Position numbers and translations under genes: made by a program. A stretch of DNA of 64,000 nt from the NCBI RefSeq assembly GCF_014649655.1, contig NZ_BMTL01000002.1, positions 310,001-374,000 on the forward strand. The letters are read 5' to 3'. The notes below the pieces were generated by a model that worked only from the letters and a program-made list of their open reading frames with translations, had not been told where the DNA came from and ran no database searches. Origin of the DNA: Streptomyces humidus (GTDB lineage: Bacteria > Actinomycetota > Actinomycetes > Streptomycetales > Streptomycetaceae). The stretch's first letter is position 1. Each line of letters opens with the position of its first letter. Shown piece by piece: positions 1 to 9,183 of this stretch.

Positions 1-1343
1 ACGACGGCGCCGAGCAGCACACCACCGGTGATCATGTACTGGATCGAGGTGTTCATGTTCAGCAGGTCGAGACCGGTCTGGATGGACTGGATGACCAGCA
101 TGCCCAGGAGCGCGGACCAGACGGTGCCGCGGCCGCCGAAGAGGCTGGTGCCGCCGATGACGGCCGCCGCGATGGCGAGCATCAGGGTGTTGCCGCCGCC
201 GGCGCTCAGCGACGCGCCCGCGGTCTGGCCGGCGAAGAACATGCCGCCGACCGCAGCGAATCCGCCGGAGATGGCGAACACGGTGATGCGGACCAGCGGG
301 ACGTTGATGCCGGCGCGGCGGGCGGCCTCGATGCCGCCGCCGACCGCGAACACCTTGCGGCCGTACGTGGTGCGGCGCAGCACGAAGTCGACGATCACCA
401 GCGCCGCCAGGAAGATCACCAGCGCGTTGGAGACCCCGGAGGCGTTGTTCAGCACGGCGGCGGAGACGAACGCGGCGAGCGCGAGCAGGCCCACGCGCAG
501 CAGGATCTCGCTGGTCGCGCGGAACGGCACGCCGGCGGCCCGGCGGCGGCGCTGCTCGCCGAAGTTGCCGACCGCGGACAGCACGACGGCGAGACCGGCC
601 AGGACGTAGGCGCCGATGATGGCCTGGTCCATGAAGAAGGAGCTCTGGCCGAGCAGGTGGATAGGACCGGAGTCCGACGGCAGGTTGATCGTGCCGCTGG
701 AGCCGAGCAGCCACAGCATCAGACCGTTCCAGCCGAGGAAGCCGGCGAGGGTCACCACGAAGGCCGGTACGCCGATCTTCGCGAAGAACCATCCGTGCAG
801 GGCGCCGATGCCGATGCCGGTGACGATCGTCAGGACGAGCGACAGCCAGGGGTTCATGCCGTGTTCCGTCACGAACACGGCGAACAGCGCGGACGCCAGA
901 CCGCTGACGGAACCGACCGACAGGTCGATCTCGCCGAGCAGCAGCACGAACACCAGGCCGATGGCCAGCATGCCGGTGGCCGACATGAAGTAGCTGATGT
1001 TGGAGAGGTTGTCGGCGCTCAGGAAGCGGTCGTTCTGCAGCTGGAAGATCGTCCAGATGACGATCAGGCCGAGGACGACGGGGATCTGTCCGAGCTCACC
1101 GCCCTTGACCTTGCGCTTGAACTCGGTGAGGTAGCCCTTGAAGCCCTCCTCACGGATCAGCAGCCGCGGGTCGACGACGGTGACCGGCGCGGCCGTCGGG
1201 TCGTCGGCGGGGGCGACGGTCTCCTGGCCCTCGACCACGCCCTCGGCCCTGGCGGCCTCGGTCGCCGTCGCGGCCTTCTCGGTCTTGGTGCCCTTCACGG
1301 GCTCCGAGGACTCGCTCTGGACGGGCTTCGACGTGTCGCTCAC
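1..1343 (-). CDS. xylH: Xylose ABC transporter permease XylH (3' end cut by window edge)
   Basis: Membrane permease of a ribose/xylose-type (CUT2) sugar importer; it would form the channel for the ATPase and binding protein encoded just upstream. The visible protein has a charged cytoplasmic N-terminus of about 75 residues, then many hydrophobic segments, including the region LGEIDLSVGSVSGLASALFA, which is typical of XylH/RbsC permeases. The GTG start at 1343 overlaps the TGA stop of the ATPase gene (GTGA), so translation is probably coupled. The C-terminus lies beyond base 1. Gene order binding protein-ATPase-permease matches xylFGH next to rok7B7 in S. coelicolor (known synteny). Sugar specificity is inferred from that order, not from residues. 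Confidence 0.9.
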   Translation of the reverse strand, partial: MSDTSKPVQSESSEPVKGTKTEKAATATEAARAEGVVEGQETVAPADDPTAAPVTVVDPRLLIREEGFKGYLTEFKRKVKGGELGQIPVVLGLIVIWTIFQLQNDRFLSADNLSNISYFMSATGMLAIGLVFVLLLGEIDLSVGSVSGLASALFAVFVTEHGMNPWLSLVLTIVTGIGIGALHGWFFAKIGVPAFVVTLAGFLGWNGLMLWLLGSSGTINLPSDSGPIHLLGQSSFFMDQAIIGAYVLAGLAVVLSAVGNFGEQRRRRAAGVPFRATSEILLRVGLLALAAFVSAAVLNNASGVSNALVIFLAALVIVDFVLRRTTYGRKVFAVGGGIEAARRAGINVPLVRITVFAISGGFAAVGGMFFAGQTAGASLSAGGGNTLMLAIAAAVIGGTSLFGGRGTVWSALLGMLVIQSIQTGLDLLNMNTSIQYMITGGVLLGAV

Positions 1344-2122
1344 TTTGCCGCCTCCGCGGTGCGACGCCCCGCACGACGGGTCACGGCGTTGTCCGTGGCG
1401 CCCGTGATGGCGGCGATGATGTCTTCGTGGCTGGTGTCCTTCACGGGGAAGGAGCCGTTGTTCTTGCCCAGGCGCAGGACGGCGACGGTGTCGGCGACCG
1501 CCTTGACGTCGGCCATGTTGTGGCTGATGAGGATGACGCCGAGGTCGCGCTCGCGCAGTCGCTCGACGAGGTCGAGGACCTGCGCGGTCTGCTCCACGCC
1601 CAGGGCGGCCGTGGGCTCGTCGAGGATGACGACCTTCGGGTCGCCGATCAGCGCGCGGGCGATGGCGACGACCTGGCGCTGACCGCCGGAGAGGCTCGCG
1701 ATCGGGATGCGCACGCTCGGGATGCGGATGGAGAGCGTGGAGAGCAGTTCCCGCGCGTTCTTCTCCATCGTCACCTCGTCGATGACACCGCGGTGCAGCA
1801 ACTCACGTCCGAGGTAGAGGTTGCCGACCACGTCGAGGTTGTCGCACAGGGCGAGGTCCTGGTAGACGGTCGCGACACCGAGTCCCTGGGCGTCGTGCGG
1901 CCTGGTGATGCTGACGGGCTTGCCCTCCCACTCGATGACGCCCTCATCGATGGGATGGACACCCGCGATCGTCTTGACCAGGGTGGACTTTCCTGCGCCG
2001 TTGTCGCCCACCAGGGCGACCACTTCTCCGGCGTGGACCTCCAGCTCGACGTCGGTGAGTGCCTGCACCGCACCGAATCGCTTGGAGACCCCGCGCAACG
2101 CCAGCACGGGCGTAGCGGACAC
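1340..2122 (-). CDS. xylG: Xylose ABC transporter ATP-binding protein XylG
   Basis: Cytoplasmic ATPase that powers the sugar importer. Walker A GDNGAGKST is near residues 39-47, the ABC signature LSGGQRQ follows, and the Walker B VVILDEPTAAL is clear. At about 260 residues it has a single ABC domain, shorter than the double-domain RbsA/XylG of enterobacteria but usual for actinobacterial XylG. I chose GTG at 2122 because AAGGAG lies 9 bases upstream. The ATG at 2131 directly abuts that ribosome-binding site and is less likely. It overlaps xylH by 4 bases and lies about 300 bases downstream of xylF in the same direction. Confidence 0.9.
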   Translation of the reverse strand: MSATPVLALRGVSKRFGAVQALTDVELEVHAGEVVALVGDNGAGKSTLVKTIAGVHPIDEGVIEWEGKPVSITRPHDAQGLGVATVYQDLALCDNLDVVGNLYLGRELLHRGVIDEVTMEKNARELLSTLSIRIPSVRIPIASLSGGQRQVVAIARALIGDPKVVILDEPTAALGVEQTAQVLDLVERLRERDLGVILISHNMADVKAVADTVAVLRLGKNNGSFPVKDTSHEDIIAAITGATDNAVTRRAGRRTAEAAK

Positions 2123-2420
2123 GTGAACCATCTCCTTCGCCGCCTGACCGGCGGGGATGCCGCGCGCAACGAACAGGCGCGGAGGGATGTGCGCGACGCG
2201 CGGGTGACGCGGCGTCGACGCACGAGGTTTACAGGATGAACATGCGCGAATCCGCTGCTCTTGGCAACGGTTCCGTCCGACGCCCGCCCCGGCAGCGGGG
2301 TGTGAAGGTGGGGCGGGCGTCGGACAGGTCTCGCGGGACCGCGGGGCGGTCGGCGGGTCCCGGGGAGCGGACCGGAGTCGGCTCACGGCCGGCTCGGGCG
2401 GTTCCCCGGGACCCTGGCTG

Positions 2421-3518
2421 CTACTGGATGCCGGCGGCCTTGCAGGCGGCGGCGTACTCCGGGGTGCAGATCTCGGCGGCGGTGTACAGCCCGTCCTTGA
2501 TCACCGTGTCCTTGATGTTGGCCTTGGTGACCGACACCGGGGTCAGCAGCTGGGAGGGCACCTTGTCGCCGGAGCCGCTGGTCAGCGTGGTGGTGGCCAG
2601 GGACTTGATGTCCTTGCCCTCCAGCAGGTTGACGGCGAGCTGCGCGGCGGTCTCGGCCTCGGGCTTGTAGGCCTTGTAGACCGTGGCGGACTGGGTGCCG
2701 GCGACGATGCGCTGGATGGCCGCGAGCTCCGCGTCCTGACCCGTCAGCGGGATGTTGCTGATCTTCGCACCCTTGAGGGTGTTGGCGATGCCGCCGGCCA
2801 TGCCGTCGTTGGCGGCGTAGACGCCCGCGATGTTCTTCGCGCCGAGCTGGGTGATGGCCGCGGACATCTTCTGCGCCGCGACGGTGTCCTTCCACAGGCC
2901 GGACTGCTCGTAGGCGATGGCGACCTTGCCGTCGAGGATCTTGTGCGCGCCTTCCTTGAACTGGGCGGCGTTCGGGTCGGCGTCGTCACCGTTGATCATG
3001 ACGACCTTCGACGTGGGCGTGGCCTTGGCGCCGAGGGCGTCGAGCAGGGCCTGGCCCTGGAGTTCGCCGACCTTGACGTTGTCGAAGGAGACGTAGGCGC
3101 TGACCGGGCCCTGGGCGAGACGGTCGTACGCGACGACCTTGACGCCCTTGTCCACCGCGGACTTGATGGAGGACTTGATCGCGGCCGAGTCCTGGGCGGA
3201 GATCACGATGACCTTCACGCCCTTGGTGACCATGTTGCTGACCTGCTGGGCCTGCTTGGCCGGGTCGGCCGCGGCGTTCGCGTACTCCAGCTTGCAGTCG
3301 GAGCAGAGCGCCTTGACCTTGGCGTCGAAGTACGGCTTGTCGAACTTCTCGTACCGCGCGGTGACGCTGTCGGGGAGCAGCAGACCGATGGACTTGTCGC
3401 CCGAGCTGCTGCTGCCGGAGTCGCTGCCCTTGTCGCCTGCCTTGCCGCACGCGGCAATCGACAGTGCCATGGAGACGGCGGTTGCGCCGATCACGACTCT
3501 ACGCATCGTTGCGTTCAT
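2421..3518 (-). CDS. xylF: Xylose ABC transporter substrate-binding lipoprotein XylF
   Basis: Extracytoplasmic sugar-binding lipoprotein of the periplasmic-binding-protein-like I (LacI/RbsB) fold. The N-terminus has basic residues, a hydrophobic stretch and the lipobox IAAC near residue 20, followed by a Ser/Gly-rich linker. The body (IGLLLPDSVTARYEKFDKPYF, MINGDDADPNAAQFKEGA, VYAANDGMAGGIANTLK) is typical of XylF. The ATG at 3518 is preceded by GGAGG about 10 bases away. It is the first gene of the xylFGH unit and its upstream region holds a short inverted repeat at 3601-3612. Xylose specificity rests on family resemblance and on the rok7B7 neighbourhood. Confidence 0.9.
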   Translation of the reverse strand: MNATMRRVVIGATAVSMALSIAACGKAGDKGSDSGSSSSGDKSIGLLLPDSVTARYEKFDKPYFDAKVKALCSDCKLEYANAAADPAKQAQQVSNMVTKGVKVIVISAQDSAAIKSSIKSAVDKGVKVVAYDRLAQGPVSAYVSFDNVKVGELQGQALLDALGAKATPTSKVVMINGDDADPNAAQFKEGAHKILDGKVAIAYEQSGLWKDTVAAQKMSAAITQLGAKNIAGVYAANDGMAGGIANTLKGAKISNIPLTGQDAELAAIQRIVAGTQSATVYKAYKPEAETAAQLAVNLLEGKDIKSLATTTLTSGSGDKVPSQLLTPVSVTKANIKDTVIKDGLYTAAEICTPEYAAACKAAGIQ

Positions 3519-3600
3519 TTGGGGTGTGCCTCCCTGACAGGGCCGCAACGCTGCGGCCGAGGTGGCTGGAAGTCAACTCGGCCATACGTGCGACGTCAAG

Positions 3601-3612
3601 AAGTAAATACTT
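3601..3612. promoter_or_regulatory. Inverted repeat upstream of xylF (candidate regulator site)
   Basis: AAGTA-AA-TACTT is a perfect 5-bp inverted repeat in the AT-rich stretch between rok7B7 and xylF, about 85 bases before the xylF start. ROK or LacI-type regulators often bind such sites. Assignment to Rok7B7 is only inference from position. Confidence 0.35.
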
Positions 3613-3641
3613 AACGAGATGGCAACGGCGTCATTCGTTCT

Positions 3642-4841
3642 CTAAGTGAAGGCAGGTGTGGCGACGGTCAGCGTGCCGTCCAAAAGCGTCGAATCGCCCA
3701 TTTCGCTCAGTGCGAGAGCGAGCGCTCCGAGCACCTCGGCACGACCCCCAAGTGCCCCCGGGAGAACGGAGAGTTGACGCGCCGCACTCGGGATCGCATA
3801 GCGGCCGACGGACTCCCTTATCGGACCGAGCACCAGCTCGCCGGCCTCGGCGAGATCGCCGCCGAGGACCACACGGCTCGGGTTCAGCAGGTTGCAGAGA
3901 TTGGCGACTCCGCTGCCGATGTGCCGGCCGACGTCGGCGATCACCCGTCGACAGCCCGGATCTCCTTCCCTGGCCAGTCGCACGACGCCTTCCATCGTCA
4001 GATCCGTGCCGTGGCTGGACTGGAGGAGCGGCAGCACGTAGCGCGCGGCCGCGAAGGTCTCCAGGCAGCCCCGGTTTCCGCAGCGGCAGACGGGGCCGGA
4101 TTCATCGAGCGTGATATGTCCGATTTCTCCAGCGGTGCCGCCGGGACCGCGGTAGATCTTCCCGTCGATCACCAGACCTGCGCCGACACCGCTCGCGACC
4201 TTGATGTATGCGAGATCGCGGACGCCTCTCCCACTGCCCCAGACCATCTCGCCGAGGGCGCCGAGGTTGGCGTCGTTGTCCACGTGCACGGCGACGCCGA
4301 GCCGGCCCTTCATCTCCTCGGCGGGGCGGGTGCCGATCCAGCCGGGCAGGATGGCGGAGGAGCCGAGCGTGCCGGACTCCAGATCGATCGGCCCGGGGAC
4401 GCCGAGACCCACCCCGGCGACCTTCGTACGGTCCACCCCCGTGGCCTCGATCAACCGGCTGACCAGCTGTTCCGCACGATCGAAACCCTGAGTGGACGAG
4501 GCGTCCACGTCCAGTGGCTCGGACTCCTCGGCGAGCACCTGATGAGCCAGGTTGCCCACGGCGACGCGAAGATGGGTATGGCCGAAATCGACCCCGATGA
4601 CGATGCCCGCGTCGCCGCTCAGACTGACGCTGCGAGCCCTGCGTCCACCGGCCGAGGTGGGCGTCACCTCGACGGTGCCGCGGTCCTTGAGCTCGCGCAC
4701 GATGTTGGAGACGGTCGCGGCCGACAGACCCGTCGTGCGGGCGATCTCCGCCTGTGTGAGGGACCCGGCCAGACGCACGGCGCGTACGACTCGCTCCAGG
4801 TTGGCTCGGTGCAGCGACGACTGCGACCCCGGAGTCTCCAC
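3642..4841 (-). CDS. rok7B7: ROK-family transcriptional regulator Rok7B7
   Basis: Winged helix-turn-helix DNA-binding domain (LTQAEIARTTGLSAATVSNIVRELKDRG) followed by a sugar-kinase-like ROK domain. The ROK zinc motif is present as CRCGNRGCLE, and the ATPase/sugar-fold motif VIGVDFGHTHLRVAV is visible. The gene sits between the xylF and ngcG genes, exactly where S. coelicolor has rok7B7 (SCO6008), known to affect xylose use, carbon catabolite repression and antibiotic production. GTG at 4841 has a strong AGGAGG 5 bases upstream; a TTG at 4892 would add 17 residues but has no clear ribosome-binding site. Ligand unknown. Confidence 0.88.
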   Translation of the reverse strand: METPGSQSSLHRANLERVVRAVRLAGSLTQAEIARTTGLSAATVSNIVRELKDRGTVEVTPTSAGGRRARSVSLSGDAGIVIGVDFGHTHLRVAVGNLAHQVLAEESEPLDVDASSTQGFDRAEQLVSRLIEATGVDRTKVAGVGLGVPGPIDLESGTLGSSAILPGWIGTRPAEEMKGRLGVAVHVDNDANLGALGEMVWGSGRGVRDLAYIKVASGVGAGLVIDGKIYRGPGGTAGEIGHITLDESGPVCRCGNRGCLETFAAARYVLPLLQSSHGTDLTMEGVVRLAREGDPGCRRVIADVGRHIGSGVANLCNLLNPSRVVLGGDLAEAGELVLGPIRESVGRYAIPSAARQLSVLPGALGGRAEVLGALALALSEMGDSTLLDGTLTVATPAFT

Positions 4842-5367
4842 GACGACCTCCTGCGCGCGGGACCGCTTCGATGAGGCCCCGTCTATGTCCAACTAGTGAA
4901 CTCTAAGCTGAGCTGTTCGGGTCGCCTCCCGTCAAGAGGTTGAACAGTATCCGCATGCTTGCAAAGGGACACGGAGGGTGGCGAAGCCGTCGCTCGCGGG
5001 GCGTAGGGAGTCGGCTGCGGGGCGTGGCGAGCGGGAGGGGGCAGGGGCCGTCGCGCGCTCTCCCGCTTCGGCCTTGCGTCACTGCCCGCCCTTCGGCCGG
5101 CCTCGGCCGGCGGGCGGCCGGGGGCTCCTCGGCCGGAGGCGGGAGGACGGAGGACGCAGGACGCAGGACGGAGAACGGAGGTTGATCGGACGTCCGACGC
5201 GACGGGACCCCTGCGCACGCCCGGGGCCGGGGCGGTGGACCCCTGAGCAGGCCTCGGCCCGCGTGGCGGAGCTCTGAGCAGGCCCGACGGGCCTCGGTCG
5301 CGACGAGCGCCGGGCGTGAGCCGGGCCCGAGCCGGGCGGGCATGCCGGTTGCGGCCCGGCCGTTCCG
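4842..5367. other. Intergenic stretch without a convincing gene
   Basis: Very GC-rich spacer between the rok7B7 start and the ngcG end. It contains a short imperfect direct repeat (GGACGCA/GGACGGA units around 5145-5180) and no credible coding frame. The rok7B7 promoter should lie near 4880-4960, where the sequence is AT-richer. Confidence 0.5.
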
Positions 5368-6300
5368 CTACTTCAGCGCGCCCGCCGTCAGGCCCTGCAC
5401 CACCTGCCGCTGGAAGACGATGTACGCGGCCAGCACCGGCAGCATCGCCATCACCAGTCCCGCGAACAGCCCCGACCAGTCACCCTTGTAGCCCTGGCTG
5501 ACGGCCAGTTGGACGAGCCCCTGGGTGAGGACGCGTTTGTCGGGGTCGGTGTTGAGGACCGTGGGGAGCATGTACTGGTTCCACTGGCCCAGGAAGTTGA
5601 AGATGCCGACGCTGATCAGACCGGGCTTGGCCATCGGCAGCATGATCTGGAAGAACGTACGGCTGTGCGAGGCGCCGTCCACGAAGGCAGCCTCCGCCAC
5701 CGACGTGGGAAGCGTGCGGAAGAAGGCCGTCAGGAAGAACACCGTGAAGGGCAGCGAGTAGGCGATGTAGACCAGGATCAGACCGTGGACGGTGTTGAGC
5801 AGCCCCATGTTGTTCACGACGTAGAACAGCGGGACCAGCGCCAGCATGACCGGGAAGCTCATGCCGCCGATGAAGAGGTAGTAGACGAAGCGGTTGCCCG
5901 GGAAGTCGAAGCGCGCCAGGACATAGGCGGCCATGGAGCCGAGAACCAGCGTGCCGATGAGCGAACCGCCTACCACCAGAACGGTGTTGAGGAAGTAGTC
6001 GCCCATGTCGGCCTCGGTCCAGGCCCGCGACCAGTTGTCGAAGTGCAGCGTGTCCGGCAGCGACCACGGCGAACCGAAGATGGAGCTGTCGTCCTTGAAG
6101 GAGGTCATCACCGCCCAGAGCAGGGGAAGCACGACCATGATCGCCCAGAGGACGAGAATGCCGTGGGAAAAGGCGTTGAGAACGTTTCCATCCTTTTTCT
6201 CCGCCGCCGGCGGCTTCCCCGAGGGCGGGCTTGCCTTCGTGACGGACGTGCCGGAGCCGGGGTCGGCCGGCGGGGGCGCGGAGGTCTCGGTCGTCTTCAT
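5368..6300 (-). CDS. ngcG: Carbohydrate ABC transporter permease NgcG
   Basis: MalG/LacG-type inner membrane permease (CUT1) of about 310 residues. A Pro/Ala-rich cytoplasmic N-terminus of about 40 residues precedes six expected hydrophobic segments. The EAA loop that contacts the ATPase is present as EAAFVDGASHSRTFFQIMLP, and the C-terminus QGLTAGALK is typical of the family. It begins 2 bases after the ngcF stop, so the two are co-transcribed. No ATPase is encoded here. CUT1 systems in Streptomyces usually share the distant MsiK ATPase (known), so that is the likely partner. Confidence 0.88.
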   Translation of the reverse strand: MKTTETSAPPPADPGSGTSVTKASPPSGKPPAAEKKDGNVLNAFSHGILVLWAIMVVLPLLWAVMTSFKDDSSIFGSPWSLPDTLHFDNWSRAWTEADMGDYFLNTVLVVGGSLIGTLVLGSMAAYVLARFDFPGNRFVYYLFIGGMSFPVMLALVPLFYVVNNMGLLNTVHGLILVYIAYSLPFTVFFLTAFFRTLPTSVAEAAFVDGASHSRTFFQIMLPMAKPGLISVGIFNFLGQWNQYMLPTVLNTDPDKRVLTQGLVQLAVSQGYKGDWSGLFAGLVMAMLPVLAAYIVFQRQVVQGLTAGALK

Positions 6301-6302
6301 CG

Positions 6303-7229
6303 TCAGTACTCCAGCCGCTCGCGCCGCCCAAGCCGCAGCACGACCGCGGCGAAGGCCAGCGTCACGATGAGCAGGGCGACGCCGATGGTGGTGGCGTAGG
6401 CGGCCTGACCGTCACGGAAGGCCTTCTGGTACACGTACAGAACCATGACGGTGGTCGAGTAGTCGGGGCCGCCCGGCCCGGTCGTCATGATCTGCACGAC
6501 CGCGAACGACTCGGCACCGAGCGCGAGAATGCCCATGTAGACCCATCCCGACTGCACCGTGTCCCACAGCAGCGGGAGGGTGACGCGGAAGAACGTCGTG
6601 GCCCGGTTCGCGCCGTCGAGCAGCGCGGCCTCGTAGAGGTCCGCCGGGATGGAGGCCATGCCCGCCGAGAACAGGACCACGAAGAAGCCGACCGTCGACC
6701 AGACGAGCACCGCCATCACGCACCACAGCGCGAGATCCGGGTCGCCGAGCCAGAGGGGCTGGACGCCGTCCAGCCCGATCCCCCGCAGAAACGAGTTGAG
6801 CGCGCCGCTGTCCGGGTTGTACGCGAAGGCGAACAGCAGCGCGACGATGGCGATGGAGAGCACCTGCGGGAAGAAATACACGATCTTGTAGAAGGAGGAG
6901 CCCCGGACGCCGGAGATCACCGGTCCGCCCTTCCGCCGCCGCCCGCCGACATTGATCATGAAGGCGAAGAACAGCGCCAGACCGATCGTCACCAGCGGCA
7001 GGACGACCGCGAACATCAGACTGTGCTGCAGGGACTTCCAGAAGATGTCGTCGTCCAGCATCCTGCGGTAATTACTCAGGCCGACCATCCTGAATTCGGG
7101 GCTGAGGCCGGTCCAGTCCGTGAACGAGTAGTAGACGGACTGGAGGAACGGCCACACCACGAAGAGCGCGTACAGTCCCAGCGGTGGCGCCAGGAACCCC
7201 ACGATGAACCGGTACTTGCCGTGCTGCAT
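6303..7229 (-). CDS. ngcF: Carbohydrate ABC transporter permease NgcF
   Basis: MalF-type membrane permease of the CUT1 family, about 308 residues, partner of NgcG. The EAA loop is EAALLDGANRATTFFRVTLP. ATG at 7229 follows GGAG by 5 bases. The alternative GTG two codons upstream is too close to the ribosome-binding site. It lies 69 bases after the binding-protein gene and 2 bases before ngcG, forming an ngcEFG operon. Confidence 0.88.
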   Translation of the reverse strand: MQHGKYRFIVGFLAPPLGLYALFVVWPFLQSVYYSFTDWTGLSPEFRMVGLSNYRRMLDDDIFWKSLQHSLMFAVVLPLVTIGLALFFAFMINVGGRRRKGGPVISGVRGSSFYKIVYFFPQVLSIAIVALLFAFAYNPDSGALNSFLRGIGLDGVQPLWLGDPDLALWCVMAVLVWSTVGFFVVLFSAGMASIPADLYEAALLDGANRATTFFRVTLPLLWDTVQSGWVYMGILALGAESFAVVQIMTTGPGGPDYSTTVMVLYVYQKAFRDGQAAYATTIGVALLIVTLAFAAVVLRLGRRERLEY

Positions 7230-7298
7230 CGCCACTCCGGTGCTCTCGCGGACGCTTCGCGGTGTTTCCCTCGTCGCTGGTGCTTGCCATGCTTGTTC

Positions 7299-8792
7299 TC
7301 ACTGGTGCTTGTAATGCTTGATCGAAGTGTCCTTGGCCGTCGCGTCGGCGAATTCCTGGATCTTCTTGATCGCCTCGGCGGGCGTGATCCGGCCGGCCAT
7401 CATCTCGCCCAGGCCGGACACTCCGATCTTCTCCTTCTGCAACTGGACGTACCAGTCCTGCAGTCGGGGATTCACCACGTTGGAGCCGGCCTTGTCCAGC
7501 GCCGCGACACCCGACTTCAGGCCCGGAGTCAGTGTGATGCCGTCGGTGCCGCCGTTGTACGCGGTGAGCGACTTGACCTTGGAGGTGAAGTTCTTCGACG
7601 ACGCCTCGCCGAGCATGATGCGCAGTTGCTCCATGGCGCCGGCGGTGTTCGTCGCCTTGGCGGGAACGATGAACGGCTCGCCCCCGGAGGCCCAGACGGT
7701 GCCGAAGGGCATCTTGTCCGAGGAGTCGATACCGGTGGGCGCGGACACCGCCAGGTCGAAGTCCTGCGGGATGACGTTCGCCGACTCGTTCTCCACCCAG
7801 GAGCCGTTGGGGAGGAACAGCGCCTTGCCCTCGGCCCATGCGGTCTGCGACTGGATGTGGTCGAGCCCCGGGGTGCCCCGGAGGACGTAACCCTTCTGGT
7901 AAAGCTCGTAGTACGCGTCGAAACACGCCTTCACGGCGGGGTGTCTCCAGGCGTTCGGCTCCAGGTTGTCGATCGCGTCGAGGACCTCGCGGCCGCCCAC
8001 CTTGCCGATCATCGGATACAGAGAGAAGGGGAGGTAATACGGGTACTTGCCTGCATATGTCCAGCCGGCCATGCCCTTCTTCTTGGCCTTCGCGCAGACC
8101 GCGAGCATCTCGTCCCAGGTCTGCGGATACGTGGCGTCGAGCGAGTCGAGGGCCTTCTGCGAGTACCAGACGCCGTAGACGGTGTAGGCGTAGTACATGA
8201 TCCAGACGGGGGCGCCGTCGAACTGGCCCATCTCGACGATCCCGGGGCGCAGGGTGTCGCGGACCCTTCTCTTCGGATCGTCGTAGGAGGGGGCGTCGAG
8301 GAGCGGTGTGAGGTCGGCGAGCTGGTCCTTGCCCACCAGGACGCCCATGTCCATCTGCTCGGCGCCGGAGTTGTCGATGAGGTCGGGCGGGGTGCCCTGG
8401 TTGAAACGGGGCTGGAGCGTCGACTGGATCTTCTGCGTGGCCGAGAACTTCACCTTCGCCCGCGGGAAGCTCTTCTCGTAGATCTTCACGGCGTCCTCGG
8501 CGTACTCCTTGCCGAATCCCCCGTCGAACAGGACGAATTCCATCTGTGTGGTCTCGTTGACCGCGAGGGGGTTCTGCGCGGTCTTCTTTCCGGCCTTGGC
8601 CTTGCCCTCGCCGCCCCCGCCGCTGCTGGCGCAGGCGGCCAGAAAACCTGTCGCCGGGAAGGAGATCAGGCCCAGGGCCGCCGCTCTCCTGATCACGTCT
8701 CTGCGACCGACACCCGCGTCGCCGTTCTGCTCGGAACCGCTCTTCTCGAAGCCCTCGCGGTCGGAACCGTTGTACTCGGAGGGGGATCCCAT
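7299..8792 (-). CDS. ngcE: GlcNAc/chito-oligosaccharide-binding lipoprotein NgcE
   Basis: Extracellular solute-binding lipoprotein of about 497 residues for a CUT1 importer. The N-terminus has a twin-arginine motif (GRRDVIRR, residues 29-36) and lipobox FLAAC with Cys54, so Tat export and lipid anchoring are likely. The mature part (PDLIDNSGAEQMDMGVLVGK, WAEGKALFLPNGSWVENE) matches the NgcE family of GlcNAc/diacetylchitobiose binders described in Streptomyces. ATG at 8792 has GAGG 8 bases upstream. Expected substrate: GlcNAc or (GlcNAc)2; this follows from family and synteny with S. coelicolor SCO6005-6007. Confidence 0.87.
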   Translation of the reverse strand: MGSPSEYNGSDREGFEKSGSEQNGDAGVGRRDVIRRAAALGLISFPATGFLAACASSGGGGEGKAKAGKKTAQNPLAVNETTQMEFVLFDGGFGKEYAEDAVKIYEKSFPRAKVKFSATQKIQSTLQPRFNQGTPPDLIDNSGAEQMDMGVLVGKDQLADLTPLLDAPSYDDPKRRVRDTLRPGIVEMGQFDGAPVWIMYYAYTVYGVWYSQKALDSLDATYPQTWDEMLAVCAKAKKKGMAGWTYAGKYPYYLPFSLYPMIGKVGGREVLDAIDNLEPNAWRHPAVKACFDAYYELYQKGYVLRGTPGLDHIQSQTAWAEGKALFLPNGSWVENESANVIPQDFDLAVSAPTGIDSSDKMPFGTVWASGGEPFIVPAKATNTAGAMEQLRIMLGEASSKNFTSKVKSLTAYNGGTDGITLTPGLKSGVAALDKAGSNVVNPRLQDWYVQLQKEKIGVSGLGEMMAGRITPAEAIKKIQEFADATAKDTSIKHYKHQ

Positions 8793-9183
8793 GCTCAAGT
8801 CCTCGCCTTCTCCAGGACTCAGGCGGTGCACCGGATCCTTCCCGGCACCGCGGTCGGGTCAAGCAGGGTGTGCGGAGCGCGTGGTGCGAAGATCTCCGGG
8901 CCTGGACGGTGAATCGCCGACAGGTATAGTCCACCCCTGTCCGGATGGGCAAGATCGAATACAAGGTTGACCAAGGGTCTTTCCCGAGTTGAGACCTCCT
9001 GGAAATATGACCGACAGATGAGCACTTTGCCAGAGAATTGCACGAATTGCCTCCTCGCTGGCGCAATCAACATTCTTGACATCACTGTCCACTTGCCCCC
9101 CTACTGATTCCTGCGCACCCCGGGAGGACAACGTTGTCCGGGCGCTTGGTCCAGCGCGGGAAGGGTGGGGAGGGTGTTCACGT
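8793..9183. other. Divergent promoter region ngcE / GH92
   Basis: About 390 bases between divergent starts. The half nearer the GH92 gene is relatively AT-rich and probably carries its promoter. No gene is seen. A DasR-box-like motif lies at 8922-8935. Confidence 0.55.
8922..8935. promoter_or_regulatory. DasR-responsive-element-like motif (dre)
   Basis: The 14 bases AGGTATAGTCCACC match the core of the known DasR site (TGGTCTAGACCACT) at 10 of 14 positions by my count and lie about 130 bases upstream of ngcE. DasR controls GlcNAc and chitin genes in Streptomyces (known), which fits the ngcEFG operon. The symmetry is imperfect, so this is a weak call. Confidence 0.3.
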
